Assembly: GCA_014529385.2 (NCBI GenBank)
Contig: CM043967.1
Location: 13,145,501 to 13,209,500, forward strand
Source of the DNA: Adiantum capillus-veneris
Taxonomy: Eukaryota > Streptophyta > Polypodiopsida > Polypodiales > Pteridaceae
Length of the DNA stretch: 64,000 nt
Reading direction: 5' to 3'
Shown here: in pieces, positions 35,816 through 47,847 of the stretch
How positions within the stretch are numbered: position 1 is the first letter of the stretch
Layout of the letters: each line of letters begins with the position of its first letter
Made by a program: the position numbers and the translations under genes
Notes under the pieces: model-generated
What the model saw: the letters and a program-made list of their open reading frames with translations, nothing else
What the model was told of the DNA's origin: nothing
Database searches by the model: none

Positions 35816-37475
35816 GGGATCAACTGAATTCTCCTTCTAGGGGGAGAGTTTCTTCCTTAGCTTGTGTCATAAGGATGTCTTTAGAGTTAAGAGGTGAGTG
35901 AGAAAACTTGTTGACCTTTGCTTTGTCAAATTCTAAGAGCTCCTTAGTAATAACATCCCCAGCAAGGCGTTCACTAGGTTGACTTTTTGATTCAAGGATA
36001 GGTGAGATAATATGAGTGGCATTAACAAGTTGTTCCCCTTCCATTGAGTCTTCAGAATCAGATGATTGTCCTCTAGCTTTCTTTAAAGGACTGCCTAGAG
36101 GCACCAAAGGAGCTTGAGCTTCTGAAGGATTATTAGACTTTAAAAAAGGAGAGACAACTTCATGATTGTCTCCTTTGCCAGGTTGAGAGGTGGAGGCCTT
36201 GTCAACTTCCTCCTTTGCTTTTTCCATTATAGAAGGGTCAAAGACATCATCCAGCAAAGCACCATAGATGTTATTAAAGTTTCCAGGAGGAGGCATGAAT
36301 CTAGCATTTCCTCTTTTGTTGACCTGCTAAAATCCATGGCTATTATCCTTTGCTTCCTTTCCTTTAGCTACTTCTTTCTGAACCTTGCTAGCCACTTGGG
36401 TAATCTTTTATAAGGCGACCCTGCCTAAGATAGTGAAAATAGGCATAAGGAAGGTTCGTATAAACAATTTTCTAGACATGTAGTATCTGCCCAAGTTGAT
36501 CCTTTAGGGAGATGGTGTCCCTAAGAGGAAGGTAGTATCCATCTCAATGAGAAGTTGGGGGTCCCATTTAGGTTAATCCCATTAGAGAGCTTTTGTCCTA
36601 GAACCTTTCCAGCTTGAGCACCAACCTGCTTTAGCCAGGGAAAAAATATTATAGGGAAATTAGGAAAGTCAATTGAGACAGGAACCTTGGAGGGCTTTAT
36701 CCCCTTAGGATCAAATCCTTTATGCCATTTGAACACAAATAAAGAAGTATTTCTAATGAGCCACTACTCTCTACTAATAACTTGTAAGGCACTGTCAGTG
36801 TCATCAAAGAAGAATAAGTAATAGTTGTTAGGGAGGTACTACACCTGAGAGGGGATAGGGTTCCTAGCATCCCATTCTTGGGAGATCCATTGCTTCAGAA
36901 CTTCTACAAGCGTTCTGATGCCATGACAAAGGCCAATGACCACCCTGTCTTGTAAATGTCTAAACCAGTTGTTCAGCTCCATCGGCCCTACTATCACTTC
37001 TCCCTCACCTAGAGAAAACTCATCAGCAAGTGGATTAGGGCTATCATCACATGTATGGTCCTTGTCTCCATCTTGATTAGGAGTGTGACCCTGTTGGGGG
37101 CTTATCACAGTGGGCTGAGGGTTATCATTCTCTATTGTGTCCAAATTCTCATTATGCATGTCAATGTTATTCCAAACATTGGAAATGAGAAAAAAATGTC
37201 CAATGTCTCGAGGAGATGGAGAGCTTACTTGTGCAGACCTTTGAGGTGGGAAGAGCTGAGATGATATGATATTGAGAGGAGCTCCCTATCTTTCCCCCAT
37301 CAATAAATGAGGCTCCAAGCGATGGAGATGTTGCATGCTCATCATGTGGTTCAGAACCGGTCTCCATTATTGAAGGGCCTGAGCATAGGACATTGGGCTG
37401 CATGGAGGAAGCCTCTGTGAAGGCATTTCCACATAGTGGAAGCCAACCCATGAAAGTACACCTCCATCTACTCAT
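35816..37475 (-). pseudogene. LINE 1 ORF1 (DUF4283-type RNA-binding protein) remnant
   Basis: In order on the minus strand: an acidic, serine-rich leader (37475-37100); LQDRVVIGLCHGIRTLVEVL (about 36960-36900); a stop, then LPNNYYLFFFDDTDSALQVI (36830-36770); FKWHKGFDPKGIKPSKVPV and the following hydrophobic run (36736-36620), which is the W-x-x-x-FDP region typical of DUF4283 proteins of plant LINEs; and a hydrophilic C-terminal part 36296-35820 with LKKARGQSSDSEDS. The frame is broken at least three times. Confidence 0.65.
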
Positions 37476-37743
37476 CCAAAGTAACTACTCAAAAGGAAGC
37501 TACAAGAAAATACGCATCCGAAAAATTATTCTTGTAGGTCTTCCAAGCAAAGCTTATGTCAACCATAAGCAAGGCACAAAGAGTTGTTTGAAGTCAAAAA
37601 GATCTTTAAAGCATGTGCTTATATCAAAAGAGTAGAACATCACTAAATAGAATTTTTCTTTGAAAGACTTTCTTGCCTTGGAGGTTTTGGTAAAGTAGTC
37701 CCCAAAGAAAGCTGCATCAAATTGCTAAATAAAGGTCAAAGCC

Positions 37744-37945
37744 TGTTGGAATTACGGTTGCGAGAAACACACACAGCTTGGAGAAGACGAAGGAAGCTCA
37801 AGGCACACAATAGAGAGTGTATTACTTAGTGTGCAATGGAAAGATAGATAGCCCTAGAGTGATGGGCGTATATACAATGCACGGGGGAAAAAACCTCCTA
37901 AAGAGGGAAAAAAATGCCCCGACGGTCTTATTGTGTATGGTAACA
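37744..37945 (-). repeat. 3' LTR of A2 (internally deleted)
   Basis: 202 bp. Lacks the TGTTCACACACATCACTACC phrase present in all other family A LTRs. Confidence 0.9.
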
Positions 37946-38020
37946 AATCCCCCCTGGAGTGATGCGGTGAACGAGAGCTAGCACATGAGTAAAGGAAAGT
38001 GCCATGCCCTAAGGACATGA

Positions 38021-41000
38021 TCAGTCCACAAAGGGGAGTAAGACCAAAGCTTTGCGGAAGGCTTCAAGCTTCTCACGAGACAATGCCTTTGTGAAAAGAT
38101 CTGCAAGGTTGTCCTGTGTTGGCACATTAGCCAAGCTGACCTCTCCTGCTGAGAGCCTCTCCCTGACATAGTGGTAAGGCACCTCAATGTGCTTTGTGGG
38201 AGCATAAAAAGCTGGGTTCCTCGCAAATGCCAATGCACTCTGACTGTCAGTGTAGATAGTGTTGGCAGTGTCCTGTCCAACACCCAAATCAGCCATAAGG
38301 CATCTGAGCCATACACACTAAACCATAGCTGTGAAGACTGCCCTGTACTCAACCTCACAACTAGAAGTGGCCACGGTAGGTTGCTTCTTACTCAACCATG
38401 ATACACATGAGCTGCCAAGCATGAAACAAAAACCACTTGTGGACACTCGTGTCAAAACAACCAGCTCAATCTGAGTCTGAAAAAGCATGTAAGTTCGGCG
38501 GCAATGATCCCACCTTGGGATAAAACAAGCGAAGATGTAAAGTGTCACTAAGGTAGTGGAAAATCCTCTTGATAGCTTGTCAATGCTTAGACCTTGGGCT
38601 ATGCATAAATCTGCTGACTTGTGAGACTGCAAACTGAATATTTGTCCTCATGTTGCATACATAAATGAGGCATCCAACAGTAGTTTGGTAAAGAGTGACA
38701 TCTGCAAGATCACCAACATCATGAAGACTCAATTTCAAACCTCTTTCCATGGGAGTGGCATTAGGTTTGCAATCCTCAAGTCCAAACTTACATAGCAATG
38801 TCTCTATGTAACTTTCTTGGCACGAGGCAATACCACCATCACACAGCTTAAACTGTATGCCCAAGTAATGATGCAACAACCCCAAATCTCTCATCTTAAA
38901 AGTAGCATTCAAATCAGCCTTAAATTCATCAATATGTCTCTCATTTGGTCCAGTGATCAGCAAATCATATACATAAATAACCACAATGAGAAGTACATCA
39001 CCCTCACGCTTTACATACAATGTGCTTTCTGTTGGATTGTTACGAAAGCCTTGTTTGACCAAATGAGTGTCAGCTTGCTCATACCAAGCATGAGGAGATT
39101 GCTTCAACCCATACAAAGCCTTCTTACATCTGCACACTTGTCCTCTTGTCCTTTCTTGACAAAACCGCGAGGCTGCGTTACATAAACTTCCTCAAATATG
39201 TCACCATTCAAGAAAGCAGTAACAATGTCAGATTGATGTACATCCCAACCAAAATGAGGTGCCAATGCACATAGAAAACGCACAGTAGTCATCCGACAAG
39301 TGGGAGCAAAAGTCTCTTCATAATCTATGCCCTTTTGCTTTGCATAACCCTTCACAACAAGTCTAGGCTTATGGCGATCGATCTCACCATCCGGCTTGCG
39401 TTTTAACTTGTAAACCCACTTCGTACCATTGGCCTTTTTGCCAAGAGGCAATCACATAGTCCATTTGTCCTTTTCTATAAGTGCATCACTTTCTGATTGC
39501 AGGGCAGCCATCCAATTTTTTGAATTCTGTGCTTCTCAAAAGACAGAGGTTCCTCAACATCATGTAAGCTAGACACAGCCAAAGCATAACAATCTGATGC
39601 ATAAGATGCATGGCGAGAGCCTGAACGAGTACGATTAGACAAAGGTGCACCCAATTTACTATCACGTAATGTATGCACCAACCATTCTGGCATACCTCTA
39701 GCCTGCTCATTTTCAACCCTTTTCTCATCAATTACATCATGTACATCTGCATCAGTAATAGGCTGATCTATAACATTTTTAGAAACCCCCATAGGCTGTA
39801 CATTTGCCTCATTGGAATTTACATTACCACTGAAAAGAGGCAATGAAATGTCATAAATGTCCTATGAGCTTACATTACTGTCTCCAGTACATGACAGCAA
39901 GGGATGAACAGAATCTTCCACAAACACTACATCCCATGAAACCAAAATACGCTTTGTTTGCGGATGATACAACTAATAACCTTTGCTTTCATCACTATAA
40001 CCAACAAAAATACATTTGATAGCCTTATCATCCAATTTTCTGCGCTGTGTTTGTGGCACCAAAGCATATGCCAAACAACCAAAAACACGCATGTGCTCAA
40101 TAGAAGGCTTTCTATTATTCCATGCTTCATATGGAGTAATAGACTGCAAAGCTTTTGTAGGACACCTGTTCAGTACATATGTGGCACACATGATGGCCTC
40201 AAACCAAATAGAATGCGGCAAAGCTTGACTTTTGACCATACATCGTTCCATTTTCGTAAGCGACCTGTTTTTCCTCTCAGCTACACCATTTTACTAAGGC
40301 GTATAAGGCACTGTACATTGGTGTTTTATCCCACAACTAGCCAGAAAGGCATTAAATTCATGAGACATATACTCCCCCCCTCGATTGGAACGGAGGGTGC
40401 CCATAGTACATGTCGATACATTTTTAGCCATAGCCAGAAATTGTTTGAAGCACATAAAAACTTCGGACTTCGCTTTAAGCGGAAATACCCATGCATGCCT
40501 GGAGTAATCATCAATGAAAGTCACTAAGTAAAGGTAATTGCCCAAGGACAGAGTTTGCATGGGCCCACAAACATCATTATGCACAAGCTGCAATCTGCAT
40601 GTGGCCCTAACTGAACCATCCTTTGGAAACTTTCAACGCTGCATTTTACCCAAAATACAGCCTTCACAAACATGTTTGACAAGTGCTTCAAGAGGCCGCA
40701 AAGAAGCAACCATATCAGATTTCTGCAAACGCAGCAAACTGGCAAAATTGAGATGCCCAAAACGTGCATGCCATAGTTTTGCATCTGAAACAACCCTTGA
40801 ATCTGCAACTGCATTTGCAAAATTTTGTTCCACACTTGTCATACAAAGTGAGCTTATACAGCCCATGGCACAAAAGGCCAGATGCAACAATTTCATCCCC
40901 AAAACTGAGATCATGAACTGTACAACTGTCATCCACAAATTTGACTACAAATCCATCTCTAGCAAGTGCAGGTACAGACAAAAGATTCTTCTTGATCCGA

Positions 41001-41230
41001 GGTACATAAAGTGCATCACTAAGTGTGAAAGAACTGCCATTTGCAGCAGTAAGCATAATCTTTCCAACTCCCCGAACAGGATAAGAGGCATTGTTGGCAC
41101 AAGTGACTTAATTCCCATGAGGGACAGACTCGAGAGAAGTGAACAATTCACCATGTGAGGTAATGTGCTTTGTAGCACCATTGTCGAAACATCACACATG
41201 TGAATCTGCAGCCAACTGACATGCATGCAT
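38021..41230 (-). pseudogene. A2 pol: protease, integrase, RT, RNase H
   Basis: Same order as A1 but more broken. The protease region (about 41190) has a stop just before the active site, and DSG reads DNG. Integrase keeps HNDVCGPM (D to N in HSD becomes HND, aspartate still present) and the downstream NGVAERKNR glutamate, but two stops precede the latter. RT lies in 39451-39104 and 39137-38580; its YVDD reads YVYD at 38964-38975. RNase H (38500-38021) is frameshifted, with YTDSQSAL and NLADLFTK recognisable. Confidence 0.85.
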
Positions 41231-41430
41231 CATGGACAGCAGGATTGTAAGTGCACTCTGCACTAAAAGCCCATTCTGCATCAACATCACCATCACAATC
41301 TCCTTTCACAGAAGACTCAACAATGGTTGCATTGGTAGTGGAACCAGCATTTGCAGTGGAACCACCCTCTTTCTTCTTAGCTTCTTTGGCCTTCAACTTA
41401 GGACACTGCTTGATCAAGAGATCATTAGCT

Positions 41431-42307
41431 TTACAATAATGGCAACACATCTTTTTTTTTGCCCTTATTACCAGAATTGCCAGACGAAGTGCTGCCAGTA
41501 TAAGCGTTGGGAACATAAGTTTTGCCACTCGCAGCAGAACCATAAGAAGTGGTTGCATTGCTGTTACCACCCTTTCTTTGTGAAGCAATAAAAGCCTGTT
41601 CAACTGCATGCTGTCTAGTCCTGTTTTTTTTTGGAAAGTGACTCTTGCAACAGCAATGTGCATAATGCATCAAACTTGACAACTTCATGATTTCCTTGGG
41701 TCATAAGTCTCCAAGTACTAGCAAAAGTCTCGTGAGAATCTGGTAAGGCATCAAGAACAGTGTGCACAAGGGAACTGTCTGAAATGACTTCACCTGCAGA
41801 CATAAGTTGTTCATTGATATCCTTGATACCAGCAAGAAAAGTGTCCATATCATGTTCCTCATGCATAATCTTTGATTCCATCTCTTTACACAGCAAAGCA
41901 ATTTTAGCCTCATTGCGACTTGCATAAAGACCAGCCAAAATATCCCAAGCCTGTTTTGCAGATTTTGTCGAACGAATGTGAGGAACAATGGTGTGCTTCA
42001 CAGAAAACGCAATCAATGCATGAGCTTGCACATCCTTTACATCCCAACGAGATTGTTCTGCCGTAGGCAAAACAACTCTAATAGCAGCAATCGTTGCAGC
42101 AAGACCTGCAACATCCTCAACATTACCTACATCCTCAGAACCAGGACGTACATCAATGCCCTGCACAATATTCCAGACGCCCTTTGACACAAGAACATGT
42201 TGCATCATATAAGCCCACATAGGGTAATTGTCCCCATCCAACCTTTCCTCAACAACAAACATCTTGAACACGTCTGTGTTGTTGTTAGCCACAGAAAATG
42301 CATGCAC
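41431..42307 (-). pseudogene. A2 gag
   Basis: The longest gag of the three family A copies: 42307-41615 is open, but the start methionine is gone (the ATG used in A1 and A3 is GTG here). It contains YPMWAYMMQHVLVSKGVW, SAKQAWDILAGLY and the HDMDTFLAGIKDIN block. The zinc knuckle near 41440 keeps its cysteines (CHYC...QC) but the histidine is leucine, the reverse of the loss in A1. A frameshift follows at the lysine run near 41455. Confidence 0.82.
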
Positions 42308-42655
42308 GTGATGTGAAAACTGCCCGAAATGAGGAGAAACTGAATGAGACTAGCACGTGCTATATAGCACAACCCGCAATAGACTGTATGGGACGTGTTA
42401 TGCAGAAAACGACACTGATAGGATTTCTACACAAAATGACGAAATTGCCTGTGCAGACCTGGCTGTAGTGGAAACGAAGGCCGAAATGACCCCGAATCAA
42501 AAATCTGAGCAGATTAAACTCTACGAGCACTCCCGAAATTTTTGTCGACCTGCGAATGCTTGCCAAAGCTGACTGAAATCGGAGAAAGTGAGCAGGCGTG
42601 TGTTGGAGCTGCAGGCGACTAAGCCCGGAAGGACGCAACCTGCTCTGATACCCAT

Positions 42656-42882
42656 TGTTGGAATTAGGGTTGCAGAGAAACGCACACAGCTTAGAAAAGA
42701 CGAAGGAAGCTCAAGGCACACAATAGAGAGTGTATTACTTAGTGTGCAATGGAAAGATAGATAGCCCTTGAGTGATGAATGTATATGCAATGCATGGGGG
42801 AAAAAACCTCCTAGAGAGGGAAACAATGCCACGACGGTCCTAGTGTGTTCACACACATCACTACCACATGTATATGGTAACA
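42656..42882 (-). repeat. 5' LTR of A2
   Basis: 227 bp, TGTTGGAATTAGGG to TATGGTAACA. Confidence 0.92.
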
Positions 42883-43250
42883 AAGCCTTCAATTGTTCAT
42901 GTTGTCCATGAAAGGTGTAAAAGTGCATGCTCCATCCTCCTGCCTTGTAGTATTTCTACCCCTCCAAACAAGTCAACTAATCATAAGGGGTGTCTTGAAG
43001 AAGAATCTTTACATTAGCACCAAAGTATTTCCAAAAGGTGGTATAATCTCAATACCATACATGCCTCCAAATTGTGGCACAGAAGAATAAACTTTATGTG
43101 AGGCATCATACCTTGCATGCCCTACATAGCATCCACTTACCTTGCATATACGCTCCAAATCCCAAAGCCTCCCTTCCAAACATCTTCTGAAAAGGAAAAA
43201 AATCACCCCATATGTCCTTTAGGAATTCCCCCAACCATCTCTAATTTCTA

Positions 43251-44480
43251 TTGGAAAAAGTAGTTTTTGCTATTGTTGATGCATTTGCTAGCACCAAAGA
43301 AAAACTACATCCTTGAATTAGGTGTCTTTGTGCCCTTGGTTGTATCTTTGATCATCTTCATGCCCAATGTAACCCTGAGAATGTAAGAAAATCTTGCCTT
43401 TGCTAGGTGCTACTATGACCTCGTCCTCTAGTGTCGCTAACACTACACCCATCTATGGTCCCATATCTTCAGGTTTTTCTACAAGCCACCATCTCCGTAG
43501 AAATGAAGTCAACCTTGGATCCATTGTCAAGGAAGGTCAAGGTCTCTTGATTGCCTCATCAAAATGGAGAGTAATGCATTGTGGAATTGGGAGAGAGACA
43601 GCTCTATGGGTTTGATGATGCGAAACTCGCTAAATTGGAGGTGAGACATCTCTTGTTGAGAATCTCACTTAGTCACTATGTGTTCTATACTATTTTGTGA
43701 TGCATAAATAATAAAAAATAATGAGATTACAAATGCTCTTTCTATGTTATGATTGATCCGGAAGTAGCTATTCTTTTTTGATGTAGAAAAAAATATTTAA
43801 AGTTATGTCCATTTTCATAGATTATATCTCTCATGTAAAAAATTGACAATTATATGCAAGTGCAACTTTTAATTATGCTACTTATTATAGCTTACATAAA
43901 TGACTATAATTTTTGTTAGATGTCTTGCCGGGGTAGCATACATATGTATATAGCATAAAGTAGCTTTAGATTATATAAAGAACATGTTTTACTTTGTATA
44001 ACCATGCATAAAACTTGCGTATTGGACCCACAAAGTTTGACATGATTTGATACAAAATTAAATCAAATTTTATCGAGTAAAACTCACATAAACATTTGGA
44101 GCTAGTATAGATAAGCTTCTTACAAATTTTTTTCTAGGCATTGCTATTTTTTTCTAAGCTTATTGTACCTAATCTTTAAAATGATCGCCTGCACTTTTGC
44201 AGGAGTACTCTTTATGGAACTCATTATCTATCATGATAAGCTTAAAAGTCGAAAGAGGCAATTTTAAAAACCTCTACGATAATTGTATAAAAGTCCCTCA
44301 AAAGGATTTTTTGAGATTCCTTTTAAGATAGACGTGGAATTTTATTCAAAAGATTGAAAACAAAAGGCAAGATAAATATTCAACCCTACGCAACAAGCTA
44401 CTAGCTGGTCTGTTATAATAATCAATATCTAATCCTCCTAAATGATTTTCTAATATTAAACTGATCATTTAATGTGGGGA
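43251..44480. other. No gene recognised
   Basis: AT-rich sequence. The 43390-43640 segment has a short open frame on the plus strand without any motif. It may include the LINE 5' end or its target DNA. Confidence 0.4.
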
Positions 44481-44769
44481 AGGCCAGGGGAGAAAAAGCT
44501 AGAATATTGGTTAAGCTAGCAGACCGGCCAAGGAGGGAAAATAGGGATCCAAAGGGGGGGCCATCTGCAAAAGAGCCATGTGCAACAATGGGCTAAAAAG
44601 ACCCTAAGGTTCAGCCCATTAAAACTTCCAAAATGCTAAGGTTCCAAAATTCAAAGGTTGTGTCCAAAGATCAACCCTAGGGAAAATTGGATGCTTTGTG
44701 TGTGCCCTAAAAGTCTTTGCATATCCCTACATGGGAGGGGGCGAGCCCTAAAGGTAGGGGATGCGAGAG

Positions 44770-45300
44770 AAAGCCACACACACACACACACACACACAGA
44801 GGCTCCCTTTACACAAAGGGAATGAGGGACACATGTCAGCTCCCTAGGCCAGATGCCCACAAGGTGTGCCCAATTTCTATTGGATGACCCTTGAAGTGGA
44901 CCAATGAGAATTAAGCTAGAGTAAATCTAGTTTAATTAATTTAAAAACATTTAATAAAAGAAACCAATGAGAATTAAGTCTCCTAGAAGACTATTGGGTA
45001 GTCTCCCAAGGGGTCCAATGAGCATTCAGGAGCCCCATGGCTTGCCTGATTCCTATTGGCCAGGAGGCAAAGGGGTCCAATGAGAGTTTAGTTTAATTAT
45101 TTAATTACCTAAAGCTCTCACAAAAGGGGAAAGGGGGACACATGTCAGAAGGCTATCACTTATGCTGCTTAATTGTAATTGGCTTGACTTGGGGAGGGCC
45201 AATGAGGCTTCAGCAAGAACAATTAGCAAGAGGGCTCGCCCAAGAGAGAGGGGGGGCTGATTTTTGCAAGGCATTATCACACACACACACTCACACAAGC
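44770..45300. repeat. Periodic CCAATGAG array with flanking (CA)n runs
   Basis: The octamer CCAATGAG occurs at 44901, 44964, 45015, 45077 and 45199, spaced 63, 51, 62 and 122 bases, close to multiples of 60. Reverse-orientation ATTGG motifs occur at about 44878, 44993 and 45054. The phrase GGGACACATGTCAG flanks the array at 44826 and 45133, and (CA)n runs lie at 44773-44798 and 45279-45296. It could be an old tandem repeat or a CCAAT-rich promoter; no downstream gene is evident. Confidence 0.55.
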
Positions 45301-47847
45301 TCATGTATGAAGAAAGAGAAGACTATCTCTTCCCAAGCTTTAATGGAGAACTCATCACCTACTCCAAGCTTGTGAGATAGAAGCCTACATCAACACTCTC
45401 TTGGCATGTGGATGCAAATCCAACCAAGAGCCAAGCTTCAATGCATGCTCATCTCCTCTACCAAGCTAATTACTAAGCTAAGCTATGCTACATATGAGTG
45501 ATTATGTGAGGAGATGTACATCTTTCTCGTAAGATAGTCCTTCTTCCTCTCAATCTACTCTCATACCATGCTAGCTCTCACCATCTTCGAAGGTGTGTGA
45601 GGTCTTGGGTCTAAGAACGGGGATAATTCAAGTTGTGTTTGTTAAGTGTTTTGCTTAGTGCATGAAGTTTCCATCTTCATTGCACTAGCTAGTCTTGAAG
45701 GAACACAAAGAATTGTATTGTACAATGTCTCTCTTGATGGGAGAAACCATAATACAAAGCCTTTTGGAGGGGGGACCGGCTCCATGAAAATCCGGTCCTC
45801 AACTGTTGTCAATAGCTTAATTTCTCTCTCTTTTGAAAGTATTGTCGATGCTATCTAACTAGGTGTTATGCTTTTTGTTGCTCTCTCCACCCAAGCACTC
45901 TTGTAATTCTCATTAGGAATCTATTCTAATGAAATGCCCACTATGTTCATGCTAATTTCCGCTACACATAAGTTATTAGGCCATTAAATGTTACATGGTC
46001 TAAAAGACACCTATGGTCTCCAACGCCTGTGCTCAACCTTACTAGATGATGGGACTAAATGAAACATCCTCAAGTACAAGACGTGGGTACTTCTAGGTCA
46101 TCAACCTAAACTTCAAAATCCATTTGAGCCTATCACTAGCTTCAAGAATTGCACACGGTCAATGTAGCTAGAAACAACATTCTCTGTAGGGCCCCGTAGT
46201 ATAGGTGGAAGTTTCTATTTTTTGGCACTAGGAAGCCTACATGAAGAACTTGTTTTGGGAAAACATTGGATAGAATATCATGGATCACTTAGCGCAAGAT
46301 CCTTCATTCTTAGCTCTAGGTCAGCTCCTAAGGACTAAGTGAAGTAGAACCCTAATTGCTACTCACGGGGTCCAATGTAGAATCATGTTAATATATCACA
46401 CGAGTTCAACGGAAGGGGTTTTTTATTTTTTTAATTCTAAGCAATTTAATAGAGATACATTAGCAAGAGGGATTTTAAAATCTATTTTTGGAATAAACTC
46501 ATTAATTCATTAAAAAAGAGGGCTCTATAAATTTCTATCAACATTTTAAGAGAGGGATTTTTTAAGTACCCTGTGAACGCACGTTATATTGGGGGGTGGT
46601 GAATAGTGGACCCCCTAAGAATTGCTACTACGATATCCTGTTACAAGAACAATAGGGCAACCATGGTAAAGTCTTCTTCACTAAAAAGTCAAAGAAAATG
46701 CATGATAGAGTCGAACTTCCAATTGGCTTGGATAAAGATGAAACTCAACAATATTTGAAAAACTTAACAATGGATGGCACAATGTCAATGCTATAGAGGG
46801 ACTACGACACTCCTTTTATCCCTTTTGAGCAAAAAAAAGCTACAAATCCAAGTACCATGAGTGGGGCACGTAATGTTAACATTGACATCCTCAAAACTCA
46901 AAGCTTTGGTGTAACCTTGCCCTCGCTTCATCAAGGCCACATATCAAGAAAAGGCCAAAGATAAAGTGGATTTCTGAATGCCATTGACATCAAACTTCTA
47001 TACTCATCTACCTCTAGGAATTCTAGAGGCATCTTCACACCACAAAAAGAAAATGTGGCACAAGCTTCTTCAAAAACTTAAGGGATGACTCACAACAAGT
47101 TACAAACATGAGACTCAAAGTTTATGAACCAAAGTATCCCTCACTTAGAGGAAAACAAAGAATTTCAAGGCAAATTCTAATACCAAAACACCTATCAAAG
47201 CTCACATGCTAAGTGATGGGGATTACCTTAGGTGGGTAAAAGGCCAATTCACACCAGAAAATGTGTCATAAGTATTGACTAACTACTCACAGGATATTGG
47301 TTTCAGAAGGGTTCTACAACGGTCAAAGAGATTTATGGTTACCAACTCCATCAAGTCTTAGGTCACCATGTGTAGCCAAAGACTAATAAAGCAAAGAGGA
47401 AGCAAAAACTTAACCATAGAGGAGAGTCACATAGATATATGTGAAAGAAACTCAAGTCTAAATCAAAGAGTAGTACTACTCTGGTTGCTTTAGGGGCCCA
47501 AGGCCCACCACCACCCTCAAAAATACATTGTACAAAAGTGGAAAGTTCAAGATATTCTCATTGCACAAGGCTACTACAAAGGGAACTACAAGATGTGGTT
47601 ACCAACAAACCCAAAGACAACTCCGTCAATAAGTATGAAAGAAGATTTTGATACTACGAAAAAAGATGAGCACATGAGCCTTGTTATATTGATTTGATAG
47701 CTACACTTACATTAGCAAGTGCTGAACTCGTTATAATTGAGCTAGAACCACTTCATGAGTATTTGATATCCCTTGCAACATCCATCCTCTTTAGTTTAAT
47801 TTAGCTTTTCATTGTTCATTTTCTACTCCATGATTGGGATTGTTGTA
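45301..47847. other. No gene recognised
   Basis: A few short open pieces occur on the plus strand (for example 45646-45858 and 47500-47690, the latter reading GYYKGNYKMWLPTN), but none is long enough or matches a family I know. May be decayed retroelement DNA. Confidence 0.4.

Larger units (their letters stand above)
37744..42882 (-). mobile_element. Copia element A2, full length, inserted at the 5' part of LINE 1
   Basis: A 5139-bp second copy of family A. Target duplication AAGCC lies at 37739-37743 and 42883-42887. LTRs are 37744-37945 and 42656-42882. The primer site GCTCTGATACCC (plus strand) is at 42642-42653 and the purine tract complement at 37946-37957. The left LTR has a deletion of about 25 bases near its end. 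Apart from that the LTRs differ at about fourteen positions by eye, more than in A1. Confidence 0.93.
21174..43250 (-). mobile_element. L1-type LINE 1, split by three LTR-retrotransposon insertions
   Basis: One non-LTR element read from high to low coordinate: ORF1 at about 37475-35816, endonuclease at 35700-35463 then 29846-29500, linker to 28804, RT from 23705 to 22190 and a C-terminal zinc finger at 21810-21538. The 3' end is a 13-base T run (poly(A) on the coding strand) at 21174-21186. Removing elements A1, C and A2 with one copy of each 5-bp target duplication rejoins LINE sequence at each break. The 5' end is not fixed: sequence next to the A2 insertion continues past 42888, and I place the end loosely near 43250. 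All ORFs carry stops and shifts, so it is inactive. Confidence 0.8.

Noticed and set aside
39958-41158. Long plus-strand open frames within A2
   Set aside because: They are complements of the integrase and protease regions of the element and have no independent motif.
43530-43560. GGAAGGTCAAGGTCTCTTGA as possible 5' target duplication partner of the LINE 3' flank GAAGGTCCAAGCTCGA
   Set aside because: Too many mismatches, and the position of the LINE 5' end is not independently supported.
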